Of a stretch of 64,000 bases of DNA, positions 19,415 through 28,506 are shown one piece after another. The translations under genes were made by a program, and so were the position numbers. The stretch comes from Emergencia sp. (GTDB lineage Bacteria; Bacillota; Clostridia; Peptostreptococcales; Anaerovoracaceae): positions 62,001 through 126,000 of the forward strand of contig JALEOD010000024.1 of the NCBI GenBank assembly GCA_022767345.1, read 5' to 3'. The stretch's first letter is position 1. Every line of letters starts with the position of its first letter. The notes under the pieces are model-generated. The model searched no databases and had not been told where the DNA came from. It saw only the letters and a program-made list of their open reading frames with translations.

Positions 19415-21922
19415 ATGAGTACATTATTAGAAGATACAAAATTAGAACAGCATGAGATATCCAAAGAAATGAAAAAATCCTACATTGACTACTCTATGAG
19501 TGTTATTGTAGGACGTGCCCTTCCTGATGTCAGAGACGGGCTGAAGCCGGTTCACAGAAGAATTCTTTACGGTATGAGCCAGCTGGGTGTGACGCCGGAC
19601 AAGCCTCATAAAAAGTCAGCCCGTATTGTCGGCGAAGTAATGGGTAAATATCACCCGCACGGTGACAGTTCTATCTATGACGCTATGGTTAGACTGGCGC
19701 AGGATTTCTCTACCAGATACATGCTGGTTGACGGTCACGGAAACTTCGGTTCCGTTGACGGAGACGGCGCTGCGGCAATGCGTTATACAGAAGCCAGAAT
19801 GACACCGTTCTCTCTGCAGATGATTCGAGATATCGAAAAAGAGACGGTAAACTTTGTAGATAACTTTGACGGTGAAGAAAAAGAGCCGGTCGTGCTGCCG
19901 AGCAGATTCCCTAACCTTTTGGTGAACGGTTCCAACGGTATTGCTGTAGGTATGGCAACTTCCATTCCGCCGCACAATCTTGGTGAAGTCATTGACGCTA
20001 CAGTAGAGCTGATTGACAACGAAGAGGCTACCGTAGAAGACCTGATGAAATATGTCAAAGGTCCTGACTTTCCAACGGGCGCAACCATTCTTGGAAAGAG
20101 CGGCGTAAGAGAAGCTTACAAAACCGGTATCGGTAAAGTAAAGGTTCGCTCCTGCTGCGAAATCGAAGAAACAGACAGAGGACGTTCTCAGATTATCGTA
20201 ACGGAAATTCCTTATCAGGTAAATAAAGCCAGACTTATCGAAAAGATGGCGGAGCTTGTAAAAGATAAGAGAATCGAAGGTATTTCCGCAATTCGTGATG
20301 AATCCAACCGTAACGGTATGCGTATCGTCATCGAATTAAAGAGAGACGCAAATCCGCAGATTACGCTGAACAGATTATACAAACATACACAGCTGCAGGA
20401 AAGCTACAGCATGATTATGATTGCTTTAGTTGATGGTCGTCCAAAGGTTTTGAACCTCTACGACATTCTTTCAGAATACCTGAAATTCCAGAAAGAAGTT
20501 GTAACCAGAAGAACCCAGTTTGACCTGAAAAAAGCAGAAGCCAGAGCACACATTTTAGAAGGTCTGCGTATCGCTCTTGACAACATCGATGAAATCATCA
20601 AGATTATCAGAAGCGCATATAATGACGCAAAAGAAAAATTGATGGAACGCTTTGGACTTTCCGAAATTCAGGCACAGGCAATTTTGGACATGAGACTTGC
20701 CAGACTGCAGGGTTTGGAAAGAGAGAAAATTGACAAAGAGTATGCTGAGCTGATGGAAAAAATTGCTTACTTCAACTCACTGCTTGCTGATGAAAAACTC
20801 CTCATGGGTGTTGTAAAAGACGAACTTCTGGAAATCAAAGAAAAATACGGCGATGACAGAAGAACCAAGATGGTTGCCGATGTAGATGAATTTGATGATG
20901 AAGACTTAGTCGCGGAAGAAAAAGTCGCGGTAACTTTGACACACCTGGGCTATATCAAGAGAGTTCCGGCTGATACCTACAAGGCACAGAGACGCGGCGG
21001 CAAGGGAATCACAGGTATTACGACCAGAGAAAATGACTTCGTAAAAGACCTGATTATGACCTCTACTCACGATTATCTGATGTTCTTTACAAATACAGGT
21101 AAAGCCCATAAGATTAAAGCATTTGAAATTCCGGAAGCGACCAGAACCGCCAAGGGAACCCCTGCGGTCAACTTCCTGAACCTGATGCAGAGAGAAAGAA
21201 TCACGGCAATTATTCCGGTACAGGAGTTTGCCGATGATAAGTACCTCATTGCGGTAACCAAGAACGGTACCATCAAGAAGACGCCGCTTTCTCAGTTCGA
21301 TACCCAGAGAAAGACGGGACTGATTGCCATCAATCTGAAGGATGACGACCAGTTAATCGGCATCAAGGAAACCACAGGCAGCAACAACGTTATCATTGTA
21401 ACCAAGAACGGCAAGTGCATCTGCTTCTCCGAAGAGGATGTAAGAAGCATGGGCAGAATTGCCGGCGGTGTTCGTGCGATTAAGCTTGAAAAGGACGACG
21501 AAGTTGTTGCCATGGAACTGGTGGAACCGGGTCAGGAGCTTCTGGTTGTAACAGAAAACGGCTACGGCAAGAGAACACCTGTAGAAGATTACAAGATTCA
21601 GGTGCGCGGCGGCAAAGGTCTTTTGACTTACGATAAATCCAAGTTTAAGAAGACCGGTGCGCTGATTGGCGCTATGGTAGTGGACGAAGATGACGAAGCC
21701 CTGATGATTAATTCTGACGGCATTATCATCAGAATCAGAGCCGGTGAGGTTTCCAAGCTGGGCAGAGCGACCCAGGGCGTCAAGATTATGAAAGTCGAGG
21801 ACGATGTAAAGATTGTTGCCATGGCGAAAGTAATCAAAGAAGATGAAGAAGAGGAAGTAAAAGAAAAGCCTGCAAAGGCAGAAGCACCGAAAGAAGACGG
21901 TGACGAACAGCTTACTCTGTAA
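19415..21922 (+). CDS. gyrA: DNA gyrase subunit A
   Basis: GyrA is the DNA-cleaving subunit. The catalytic Tyr is in [11 protein letters not shown]. The quinolone-resistance region reads [20 protein letters not shown], with the wild-type Ser and Asp, so target-based fluoroquinolone resistance is not indicated. The C-terminal half carries beta-pinwheel repeats, with the GyrA-box-like [11 protein letters not shown] near residue 525. An acidic/Lys tail ends the protein ([15 protein letters not shown]...). The length of 835 residues is normal. AAAGGAGGG precedes the ATG. Confidence 0.97.
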   Translation: MSTLLEDTKLEQHEISKEMKKSYIDYSMSVIVGRALPDVRDGLKPVHRRILYGMSQLGVTPDKPHKKSARIVGEVMGKYHPHGDSSIYDAMVRLAQDFSTRYMLVDGHGNFGSVDGDGAAAMRYTEARMTPFSLQMIRDIEKETVNFVDNFDGEEKEPVVLPSRFPNLLVNGSNGIAVGMATSIPPHNLGEVIDATVELIDNEEATVEDLMKYVKGPDFPTGATILGKSGVREAYKTGIGKVKVRSCCEIEETDRGRSQIIVTEIPYQVNKARLIEKMAELVKDKRIEGISAIRDESNRNGMRIVIELKRDANPQITLNRLYKHTQLQESYSMIMIALVDGRPKVLNLYDILSEYLKFQKEVVTRRTQFDLKKAEARAHILEGLRIALDNIDEIIKIIRSAYNDAKEKLMERFGLSEIQAQAILDMRLARLQGLEREKIDKEYAELMEKIAYFNSLLADEKLLMGVVKDELLEIKEKYGDDRRTKMVADVDEFDDEDLVAEEKVAVTLTHLGYIKRVPADTYKAQRRGGKGITGITTRENDFVKDLIMTSTHDYLMFFTNTGKAHKIKAFEIPEATRTAKGTPAVNFLNLMQRERITAIIPVQEFADDKYLIAVTKNGTIKKTPLSQFDTQRKTGLIAINLKDDDQLIGIKETTGSNNVIIVTKNGKCICFSEEDVRSMGRIAGGVRAIKLEKDDEVVAMELVEPGQELLVVTENGYGKRTPVEDYKIQVRGGKGLLTYDKSKFKKTGALIGAMVVDEDDEALMINSDGIIIRIRAGEVSKLGRATQGVKIMKVEDDVKIVAMAKVIKEDEEEEVKEKPAKAEAPKEDGDEQLTL

Positions 21923-21930
21923 TGAATGAA

Positions 21931-21991
21931 AAAGAAGCTGTCGCACAGTTGAACAGTTCAGTTTGAATGGAGCGGCAGCTTTCTTCTTTTT
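21931..21991. terminator. Terminator after gyrA
   Basis: AAAGAAGCTGTCGC (21931-21944) pairs with GCGGCAGCTTTCTT (21972-21985) with minor mismatches, followed by CTTTTT. A 35-nt apical region separates the arms. Confidence 0.75.
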
Positions 21992-22143
21992 GGCGCTGCC
22001 AGAGAGCTTTGTCGATCATATGCAGAGCGTTGTATAGACGCGGCCGGGCGTTGTTCATATTTTTGGGATTTTTTGTGAATATATGTAGATTCACAGACAG
22101 TCATTGGATTTATAAAAATTATGCTGATAAAGGAGTTATTTAA

Positions 22144-22542
22144 ATGGATCAGTTAAAATTTACAATACCGGGAAAGCCGGAATATCTGACAATGTTGCGT
22201 CTTGCAGTGAGTTCGGTAGCAGCAACTGCAGGCTTTGATCTGGACGGCGCGGAGGATATCAAAACGGCAGTATCAGAAGCCTGCAAATTGGTGTCCTGTC
22301 ATGGATTTGACGGATTTTCTGATAAGTATGAGCTGCAGTGCAGCGTGGAAAAAGGAAGAATCGAGATTATCATTGAAGATAAATGCGAGCAGCATACTTT
22401 GGAAAAGGTGCATAAGCCCTGCAAAAATTGTCCAACCGAGGGAAATATCGGCGTTTATGTAATACAGACACTGATGAACGAAGTAGAAATTAATGTTTTA
22501 GAAAATGGACAGAAGTCTATTAAAATGGTGAAATATTTATGA
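22144..22542 (+). CDS. RsbW/SpoIIAB-like anti-sigma factor with degenerate ATP site
   Basis: This 132-residue GHKL-fold protein is encoded directly before a SigB/F/G-type sigma factor and overlaps it by 4 bp, the classic anti-sigma/sigma arrangement. It aligns along the RsbW length (LRLAVSSVAATAGFDLDGAEDIKTAVSEAC). The N-box reads SEACKLV, where RsbW has SEACTNAV, so the Mg-binding Asn is missing. The DxGxG box is replaced by EDKCEQHT, and only EGNIGVYVIQTLMNEV keeps a G2-like pattern. It may therefore bind the sigma factor without kinase activity. No anti-anti-sigma gene is adjacent. AGGAG precedes the ATG. Confidence 0.72.
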   Translation: MDQLKFTIPGKPEYLTMLRLAVSSVAATAGFDLDGAEDIKTAVSEACKLVSCHGFDGFSDKYELQCSVEKGRIEIIIEDKCEQHTLEKVHKPCKNCPTEGNIGVYVIQTLMNEVEINVLENGQKSIKMVKYL

Positions 22543-23273
22543 TGGAACAAGAATTGTTTATCAAATACAAGAACAATCCCACCAGAGAGCTTCGCAACGA
22601 GATCGTAGAAAAACATCTTTACATGGTAGACATTCTGATTCGAAAATATCTTGGAAAGGGTGTAGAATACGATGATCTTTATCAGGTCGGCGCCCTTGCC
22701 CTTGTTTCGGCTGTGGAACGCTTTGACCCTGAAAAGGGATTTGAGTTCAGTTCTTTTGCGACTCCTACCATTCTTGGAGAAATTAAAAAGTACTTTCGGG
22801 ACAAGCAGTGGAGTCTGAAAGTTCCCCGCAGACTGAAAGAAATCGCCGCAAAAGTGCAGGAGACCAAAGAAGCGCTCTATACAGAGTATCACAGAAAGCC
22901 TACAGTGGAGGAAATCAGCGATGCCACGGGCTTTTCAAAGGAGCAGATTATAGAGGCACTGGAAAGTTCTCAGGCATACGGTACTTATTCTCTGGATAAA
23001 ACTTTTGATGATATGGGCGAAGATGGAGAAAGTCCTCTTCTCGAAAAGTATGCGGGTTTTGTTGAAAAGGGCTATGAGAGGATTGAAATATCTGAGATTA
23101 TAAAAAAAGTCATGGAGACTTTCAGCGCGCAGCAGCGTTATATTTGCAGGCAGAGATTTATCTATAATCGTTCTCAGGCGGAAATTGCAAAGGCGCTGGA
23201 TGTTTCCCAGATGACCGTTTCCCGCGCGGAAAAGACTATTATCAGTAAATTTAAAGCTGAGTTTGACAAATAG
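22539..23273 (+). CDS. RNA polymerase sigma factor of the SigB/SigF/SigG group
   Basis: This group 3 sigma factor (244 residues) has region 2 RNEIVEKHLYMVDILIRKYLGKGVEYDDLYQVGALALVSA with FSSFATPTILGEIKKYFRDKQW. Region 3 is KVPRRLKEIAAKVQETKEAL, and region 4 ends RQRFIYNRSQAEIAKALDVSQMTVSRAEK. It could direct a stress or sporulation regulon; sequence alone does not separate SigB from SigF/SigG. The start may be ATG 22539 or 22542, both overlapping the upstream stop codon, which indicates translational coupling to the RsbW-like protein. It is followed by an intrinsic terminator. Confidence 0.88.
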   Translation: MMEQELFIKYKNNPTRELRNEIVEKHLYMVDILIRKYLGKGVEYDDLYQVGALALVSAVERFDPEKGFEFSSFATPTILGEIKKYFRDKQWSLKVPRRLKEIAAKVQETKEALYTEYHRKPTVEEISDATGFSKEQIIEALESSQAYGTYSLDKTFDDMGEDGESPLLEKYAGFVEKGYERIEISEIIKKVMETFSAQQRYICRQRFIYNRSQAEIAKALDVSQMTVSRAEKTIISKFKAEFDK

Positions 23274-23358
23274 ATGGGGTATTTGATTACGGCTGCTAAG
23301 ATTAGCGAGGTTGTCATAATATTCCCCCTGAAAAAATTTAAGAATATGTTTTGAACTT

Positions 23359-23398
23359 AAAAACCTCCCATAAGAAAGGTAATTAGCGGGAGGTTTTT
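23359..23398. terminator. Bidirectional terminator between sigma factor and exported protein
   Basis: The perfect 11-bp inverted repeat AAAAACCTCCC (23359-23369) / GGGAGGTTTTT (23388-23398) sits between converging genes. Confidence 0.9.
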
Positions 23399-23428
23399 AG
23401 TATGACATTTTAGAAACAAGCGATATTA

Positions 23429-23902
23429 TTAGTAGAACATACCGGTTGGTCCACAGGTTAAAGTTACGGTTTTTGTTTTGGTTTCTCTAGCTATACCGTT
23501 TTCATAGTGAGTACCGGTTGCTGTAGCCGTAGCTTTGTTTCCGGATTTGCCACCGGTAATATTGGATACTTTCCAGTTGGAATCTAAGGATGCTGCGGAT
23601 GGCGTTACAGAAGTGCATCTAGCAGTGCCATCGCCATAGGTAAATGTACCGGTAACGGACACATACCACATTTTTTTTCCGGATGCATTTTCGTGATAAA
23701 CAGTTTTAGTTTTTGTTGCTGTTTCTTTAGAAAAAGGCTGAATGCTAGGTGTAGGTACATCTTCGATTACAGTTACGAAACGGCTGCCATCAGGCAGTTC
23801 TTCGATATCCACAGTAATCACATTGCTTTGTGCAAATGACGGCTGTAATGTAAATACCAGAATCATGCTGATAATGGTAAATAGAGTAGCAAGTTTTTTC
23901 AT
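23429..23902 (-). CDS. Small exported protein of unknown function
   Basis: The 157-residue protein has a clear signal peptide (MKKLATLFTIISMILVFTLQPSFA, cleavage after about residue 24). The mature part is a Ser/Thr/Gly-rich beta-type domain (WYVSVTGTFTYGDGTARCTS ... GNKATATATGTHY) with two cysteines that could form a disulphide. I do not recognise a family with certainty. It is the last gene of the padR operon, 15 bp after the membrane protein gene, so it is likely under PadR control. Confidence 0.75.
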   Translation of the reverse strand: MKKLATLFTIISMILVFTLQPSFAQSNVITVDIEELPDGSRFVTVIEDVPTPSIQPFSKETATKTKTVYHENASGKKMWYVSVTGTFTYGDGTARCTSVTPSAASLDSNWKVSNITGGKSGNKATATATGTHYENGIARETKTKTVTLTCGPTGMFY

Positions 23903-23917
23903 ATTTAAGTCCCCTTT

Positions 23918-24304
23918 CTATTCGATGACAACTCTTTCATGGGTTATAATGGTATTTTTATATTCCAAATATGAGTCATAATAAAGAATAATTCTAATAG
24001 AACATGTTACGATTGCGGCAAGAACAACGATAATTATTGCTCTTTTTATTATTTTCCTAAGAGAAATCTTCTTGCAAAGTTCATGCTGGTCTAAGCAGGA
24101 GATATAATTAAAAACAACATCAGTTGGTTCTTCGAATCGTTCCAAAATTTCTTCATAAGTGCAGTTTGGATTGGATTCGATATACTCATCGATGACTTTT
24201 TTAAGGTCATTGATAAATATTTTTTCCTCTTTGGAATAGATGGGAAGCAATAATTTGATTTGTTTGAAATACTGCTTCAATGCTTTATCCCTGGTCTGCT
24301 GCAT
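23918..24304 (-). CDS. PadR-linked membrane protein, unknown function
   Basis: This 128-residue protein has a soluble helical N-terminal part (KQYFKQIKLLLPIYSKEEKIFINDLKKVIDEYI... YEEILERFEEP), resembling the HAAS/DUF1700-type domain often encoded next to PadR regulators. One transmembrane helix (IIKRAIIIVVLAAIVTCSIRIILYY, about residues 85-108) and a short tail follow. The start at 24304 follows CGGAGG; the longer frame to 24367 runs inside padR. It overlaps padR by 20 bp. A sensor or modulator role for PadR is a guess from context. Confidence 0.7.
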   Translation of the reverse strand: MQQTRDKALKQYFKQIKLLLPIYSKEEKIFINDLKKVIDEYIESNPNCTYEEILERFEEPTDVVFNYISCLDQHELCKKISLRKIIKRAIIIVVLAAIVTCSIRIILYYDSYLEYKNTIITHERVVIE

Positions 24305-24653
24305 AATATTCCTCCGGCAGTTCTTCACAAGCGAGAATTCGGTCAGTACCTGCTCTGTTATTCTCATAATCTTCCAACAGGTCGGCCAGCCGAGCTTTCC
24401 CCGAATCTTCTAAGTGATAATATACACGAATACGCCTCTTGCCGATAGATTTCTCAATATCGGAAATAAATCCATTATTCTTTAGTTTATAAAGGGTTGG
24501 ATATAGAGAACTCTCGGTAACGATAACCTTCCCTTCGGAAAGAGTCTCAATCAGCGTAGTCAGCTGATAACCGTATAAATCACTTTTGTCTAACAGGAAG
24601 AGGAGGATCAGCTCCACCGTTCCCATCTTAAAATTACTTCTACCTCTGGCCAT
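24285..24653 (-). CDS. PadR-family transcriptional regulator
   Basis: The 122-residue protein has the PadR winged helix: MGTVELILLFLLDKSDLYGYQLTTLIE, then TESSLYPTLYKLKNNGFISDIEK, and RIRVYYHLEDSGKARLADLLEDYE. PadR proteins are usually repressors released by small molecules or membrane stress. It is the first gene of a three-gene minus-strand operon facing a plus-strand operon. Two near-identical consensus promoters with inverted TTGACA boxes lie between, so it probably controls both sides. It starts 23 bp inside its own transcript leader. Confidence 0.9.
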   Translation of the reverse strand: MARGRSNFKMGTVELILLFLLDKSDLYGYQLTTLIETLSEGKVIVTESSLYPTLYKLKNNGFISDIEKSIGKRRIRVYYHLEDSGKARLADLLEDYENNRAGTDRILACEELPEEYYAADQG

Positions 24654-24676
24654 ATAGTAGTCACCTCATATTAGAG

Positions 24677-24705
24677 ATTATATAGCAGAAGTTCTGTAGT
24701 GTCAA
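24677..24705 (-). promoter_or_regulatory. Consensus promoter of the padR operon
   Basis: Minus-strand TTGACA (24705-24700), 17-base spacer, TATAAT (24682-24677). The spacer contains the palindrome CAGAAGTTCTG (24686-24696), a candidate operator. Such a perfect promoter normally needs a repressor. Confidence 0.85.
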
Positions 24706-24744
24706 CGTTATTAAAAAAATATATTATGAAAAACAAAATAATAG

Positions 24745-24773
24745 TTGACACGGTTTCAGAAATTTGCTATGAT
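24745..24773 (+). promoter_or_regulatory. Consensus promoter facing the exported-protein operon
   Basis: TTGACA (24745-24750), 17-base spacer, TATGAT (24768-24773). The first bases GTTGACAC and the TGCTAT before the -10 match the divergent padR promoter, forming an imperfect mirror image centred near 24725. Confidence 0.85.
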
Positions 24774-24862
24774 ATAAAAAAGTCAGAAAAATAAATCAAA
24801 ATCAATTTGGATTTATCTAATTCTGTCGGTATTGGGATTAGATTTAAAAAGGGGTGATGCGT

Positions 24863-24970
24863 ATGAGGGAAGAAAATGAAAAATATCCGTTTAAAAGGAT
24901 ATTAGGAAAGTGCGTAAAAGAAAAGGCTGTTCTTTTAAATAAAAAAGAGCTTTTCAAAAGTATGATGTGA
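24863..24970 (+). CDS. Small peptide, 35 residues, unknown
   Basis: The reading frame encodes a basic peptide beginning MREENEKYPFKRILGKCVKE and ending LFKSMM. An AAGGGGTGA Shine-Dalgarno stands 6 bases upstream, and the promoter at 24745-24773 lies about 90 bp before it. No family is recognised. Position at the head of a PadR-controlled transcript with an exported protein downstream suggests a leader peptide or a small signalling/bacteriocin-like peptide; both are guesses. Confidence 0.5.
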   Translation: MREENEKYPFKRILGKCVKEKAVLLNKKELFKSMM

Positions 24971-25061
24971 TTGGACCCACAAAACATATATTAAGAAAAA
25001 CTCTACGATTATTATAAAGCATAAAGCAGCAAAAAGCAATGACGAAGAATAGGAGGTAAAA

Positions 25062-26045
25062 ATGACAAAGATTAAGAGCAAAAGTTTAAAGATAATTGTT
25101 CTAGCATTGTGCATAGCATTGACATCAGGGTTCATTCCTAGCACTGTTTTCGCTGAAACAACTACCAATTCCGTTTTGAATTTGGGTAACAATTTAGCAG
25201 CTCATTCTCAAATTGTGCAAATAATAGGAGAGGAGGAAGCCTCTATCAATGCATTCTTTGCTAAAGCAGAAAAACAACTTGAACAACAGGATGCGATAAT
25301 GATGAAAACAAAGCTACGGCAAGATGTTCAGAATCTTGCAACGTGCGGAATTCGTTATAAAGATATTTCTTCCGTTACTGCCATAAACGAAAAAATCCGT
25401 TATGAATTGAAGTTTGATGGATTTGAAAAAAAGGTATGGACTGAAGTAAGCAGTAATAAGCAGGGGGATGTTATTTTACGAATTAACGAAGAAGGGCTGG
25501 AAAATGTTTTAAGATTTACAGCTGATGAGAGATTATTTATTGATGGGCATGAAATCATATTTGAAACTCAAGATTCTGAACCCCTTTTCCGAACTTCATT
25601 GGGCGATGTTGCTCTACCAAACAAAACGAGCAATACTTTTAGGAAAAATCCATTTGATAATATCAGCACATCTGATTATGATAAGCTAATTAAAAAGTAT
25701 ACTAACAATAACATAGAACTTGGGAATTTCTTAAGCAGTTTTACAGCAACAGCAATTGCAACCGTAATCATGGCTGCCGTAAAAAAGGCATTTTCTAAAA
25801 CAATGCCAGGTTTAGTTGTTTCTTTCTTTACGACAGTTGCTCAAACAATTTTGAATAATGATGTGGCGCACGGTCCTGAAGACGCTTATCTTTCGTTTGA
25901 AATCGAAAAGAAAAAGTGTACGGCAAAATCTACAACATATGAGCAGTTTTATATTCATAAGGGAAAATACTATTCAAGGAAAAATTGTGAAGGCACAAAA
26001 TATCCACATAATTTCTATGAATATGGATATTTGGATACATTATGA
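25062..26045 (+). CDS. Exported protein of unknown function (PadR-controlled locus)
   Basis: The 327-residue protein has a strong signal peptide (KIIVLALCIALTSGFIPSTVFAET, cleavage near residue 31). The mature region has an amphipathic N-terminal half (QIVQIIGEEEASINAFFAKAEKQL). A central beta-type region follows (NKQGDVILRINEEGLENVLR), then a long hydrophobic helix pair (NFLSSFTATAIATVIMAAVKKAF, LVVSFFTTVAQTIL). The aromatic/Cys tail contains KKKCTAKSTTYEQFYIHKGK and YYSRKNCEGTKYP. This layout loosely recalls geobacillin-26-like antimicrobial proteins, but I cannot confirm it. TAGGAGGT precedes the ATG, and the next membrane gene overlaps its stop by 4 bp, as a toxin/immunity pair would. Confidence 0.72.
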   Translation: MTKIKSKSLKIIVLALCIALTSGFIPSTVFAETTTNSVLNLGNNLAAHSQIVQIIGEEEASINAFFAKAEKQLEQQDAIMMKTKLRQDVQNLATCGIRYKDISSVTAINEKIRYELKFDGFEKKVWTEVSSNKQGDVILRINEEGLENVLRFTADERLFIDGHEIIFETQDSEPLFRTSLGDVALPNKTSNTFRKNPFDNISTSDYDKLIKKYTNNNIELGNFLSSFTATAIATVIMAAVKKAFSKTMPGLVVSFFTTVAQTILNNDVAHGPEDAYLSFEIEKKKCTAKSTTYEQFYIHKGKYYSRKNCEGTKYPHNFYEYGYLDTL

Positions 26046-26452
26046 TAAAACGTTTTCTGAAATGGCGAAGTGAACGTCCTCAACGCTTATTTAATAATCC
26101 GTTGAAAATAATGCGACAAGATCTTATTGAATGTGCAATTTTCCAGTTATTCTGTATATTTTTGCATATATGGGGCATAGAAGAAAAATCACATTTAGTT
26201 GGAGCATTTTTCTTAGGATTTCCTTTTGCTGAGAATCTCACACTTCTCGCTGATAGATGGAAGACGAGAAAACATATAAAATTTATCAAATATTTTGATA
26301 TAGCAGTAGTTACCGTATTTCTACTATTATTAGCAAGCATAACTGGATATGCATTTTCTAGAAATTGGTATGTGTATAGTATAACTATTTCTATCATAAT
26401 AAATTTTGTACTAATATATATGATATATCGTAATATATTATTACATAAGTAA
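26042..26452 (+). CDS. Four-helix membrane protein, possible immunity partner
   Basis: The 136-residue protein has about four hydrophobic segments (LIECAIFQLFCIFLHIWG, VGAFFLGFPFAENLTLL, YFDIAVVTVFLLLLASITGYAF, VYSITISIIINFVLIYMIY) and a basic N-terminus. Its ATG overlaps the stop of the exported protein (ATGA), so the two are translated as a unit. No family is recognised; the pairing is the only functional clue. Confidence 0.7.
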   Translation: MIKRFLKWRSERPQRLFNNPLKIMRQDLIECAIFQLFCIFLHIWGIEEKSHLVGAFFLGFPFAENLTLLADRWKTRKHIKFIKYFDIAVVTVFLLLLASITGYAFSRNWYVYSITISIIINFVLIYMIYRNILLHK

Positions 26453-26627
26453 ATATAATGCGGTTTTATAGTTTATGGAACTATTATATAGTCATCAAAT
26501 TTAATTGACAAAAAATAATGGTTCCATATATTTTTTATTACTTGAATATTAAAAGTGATGTTTAAATTAAAGGAGGAAGATATGAGCATTTAATATATAA
26601 TCACATAATGATAGTAGCCATTATCTG

Positions 26628-26738
26628 AATATTCCGGGCGGCGGGAGCCATCTGTCCGGCACAGGCAGAGCCACCGCTATTATTCGCTCAGGTGCTTGTC
26701 TAGATATATTAAACGATGTCGATGGAAAAATGGTATAG
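26628..26738 (+). pseudogene. Gene remnants, one matching the exported-protein gene at 29.4 kb
   Basis: The 342-bp gap between 26452 and 26795 contains an aborted start (GGAGG then ATG-AGC-ATT-TAA at 26581-26592) and this short open stretch. It begins NIPGGGSHLSGTGRATAIIR and ends DILNDVDGKMV before a stop. Bases 26707-26735 match 29603-29631 at 28 of 29 positions (there PDVLNDVNGKMV). The first half is GC-rich and unlike its surroundings. I read it as the scar of recombination or decay. Confidence 0.5.
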
Positions 26739-26794
26739 GTTTTAAATAACCGCTTAAAGATGAAATCTTGTTTATGGGGAAGAAAGGGATTTAA

Positions 26795-27025
26795 ATGTTT
26801 TTCAGGAGGGAAGTACGAGTTACACGCGACTTGGGTGAATGCAGTAAAATTAGAAAAATACTTGCGGAAAACGATATCACGACTTATGTAATTACAAATA
26901 CACCGACGAATCCGGGCCGCTATCATGGCACACCGTTTATTAACTCTTCCGCAATGTACCAATATCATATCTATGTATCAAGGGAAAATTTGAACTTGGC
27001 GGGACAAATTCTTAATAGACTGTAA
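26795..27025 (+). CDS. Small DUF2007-like putative signal-transducing protein
   Basis: The 76-residue soluble protein reads MFFRREVRVTRDLGECSKIR followed by KILAENDITTYVIT and ends HIYVSRENLNLAGQILNRL. That fits the beta-alpha-beta-beta-alpha pattern of the short DUF2007 (putative prokaryotic signal transducing) proteins. AAAGGGA lies upstream. Neighbours are orphan membrane and lipoprotein genes; no operon logic is visible. Confidence 0.6.
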   Translation: MFFRREVRVTRDLGECSKIRKILAENDITTYVITNTPTNPGRYHGTPFINSSAMYQYHIYVSRENLNLAGQILNRL

Positions 27026-27110
27026 ATCAGAAGATTCCTCAGTAAAAGATAATCGTCAATATGGGAATGCATAATGAAAATAGAGAAGTAGAATAGGAGC
27101 ATTGTAGCTT

Positions 27111-27506
27111 ATGAAAGAGAACATAAAGCATAATATTTTATGCACAATGGCATTATTTGTATCATGGACGGTCCAACTGCTGGTTATATATTTCTGGACT
27201 ACGGAATTCTTACAAAATAAAGTTACTTTTATGGTCTTGATATATGGAATTACAACTTTGATGGGGCTGATAATCATATGGTTCAATCGTGGAAGTAAGA
27301 TTGCCGATGGGGATAAGAGCAAAGTTTATGTCAGACAGTTCATCATAACCGTATTACTGGTATTTTTGATTTATTACTTAAATGAGTGGGGAGTTATTGA
27401 AGATTTAGTCATGAGACTGGAAGGATATAACATGTTTGTGTCAGGTTATATAATTGCGGAAATGACTTGTAAAAGAGAAAAGAAACTGAATTGCCATGGG
27501 AAATAA
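27111..27506 (+). CDS. Small membrane protein, unknown function
   Basis: The 131-residue protein has about four hydrophobic helices: ILCTMALFVSWTVQLLVIYF, VTFMVLIYGITTLMGLIIIWF, FIITVLLVFLIYYLNEWG and a weaker MFVSGYIIAEMTC. It ends in a Lys/Cys-rich tail. The Shine-Dalgarno (AGGAG about 12 bases upstream) is weak. The family is not recognised. Confidence 0.6.
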   Translation: MKENIKHNILCTMALFVSWTVQLLVIYFWTTEFLQNKVTFMVLIYGITTLMGLIIIWFNRGSKIADGDKSKVYVRQFIITVLLVFLIYYLNEWGVIEDLVMRLEGYNMFVSGYIIAEMTCKREKKLNCHGK

Positions 27507-27568
27507 AGCAATTTAAAAAGTGACAGATTTGCAGAGATATAGTAAAAGGTATCAGAAAGGCAGATAGG

Positions 27569-28414
27569 ATGAAGAAGAAAGCTAAATGGACATTATGCGC
27601 GCTATTGACGGTCGGTTTGTTTTTTACTTTTGGCTGTAAAAGCTCTTCTACAACCGATGAACAGGCTGCCAGTGAGGAACTGAACGCGGCCCATCGCCTG
27701 ATAGAAGAAAAGTTTAAAACATCTCCGGATAATTTTGCGATAATGTCATATGAGATTAATCCGGCGGAGGAATTCCGTTTTATTGAGATGAAGGATGATA
27801 TGTATGTGATTCGCGGGGGCTTTCAATGCAGCTATGGCTGGTCGAAGGAAAAGTCAGTTTTAGAGATGGAAGTGGAAGCTGATTATACGCTGAAACGAAG
27901 CGCGGAAGGAGATTGGAGCATCGAAGGTATTACGCCGGTCAAAATTGAAAGCGATGCGGAAAAGAAAGGTGAAGGCTGGATTACTTCCATTGATGCAAGC
28001 AGCCTGGTTCCGTTTATTTCCATAAAAGAAGCGGAAGACGAGAAGATGCAGATTCCGGACATTGCGCAGAACTTATTAGGCAAGTTGATGGTAGAGTTCT
28101 CAAATTACGAAAGGGAAAAAGCGACATTTCTACTAGCAGCGGCATCCAGTTCGACTTCAAATATGGAACAGATGAAAGTGCCGGAAAGGCGAAGTGATGT
28201 CAAGATTTGCTGGAAAATCGAAAAGGGTATTACCGGATCGTATTTAGGTTATATTGAAGGTTTGGGATACATGTCTCCCATGCTGCAGACAGACTTTGGG
28301 AGCCAGGATATGACATTAAACCAGAAACCTCTTTATTTGGTAAAGAAGCAGGATGGATATTATTTGGAGACTGCCTCTGTATTTGAAGGTGGTATAAAAG
28401 GGGAGATTTATTAA
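27569..28414 (+). CDS. Predicted lipoprotein, unknown function
   Basis: The 281-residue protein starts MKKKAKWTLCALLTVGLFFTFGCKSSS, a lipoprotein signal with the modified Cys at about residue 23. The mature part is acidic and beta-rich, with no motif I recognise (WSKEKSVLEMEVEADYTLKR; DKQ-free C-terminus YLETASVFEGGIKGEIY). GAAAGG stands upstream of the ATG. It probably sits on the outer face of the membrane. Confidence 0.72.
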   Translation: MKKKAKWTLCALLTVGLFFTFGCKSSSTTDEQAASEELNAAHRLIEEKFKTSPDNFAIMSYEINPAEEFRFIEMKDDMYVIRGGFQCSYGWSKEKSVLEMEVEADYTLKRSAEGDWSIEGITPVKIESDAEKKGEGWITSIDASSLVPFISIKEAEDEKMQIPDIAQNLLGKLMVEFSNYEREKATFLLAAASSSTSNMEQMKVPERRSDVKICWKIEKGITGSYLGYIEGLGYMSPMLQTDFGSQDMTLNQKPLYLVKKQDGYYLETASVFEGGIKGEIY

Positions 28415-28506
28415 GATATAAAACAATATATTACAGAAAATTATAGAGATATAGAGCTGACGAGGTATTACGGATAAAGGAGAAATTAAAATATGGAGGT
28501 GTTAGT

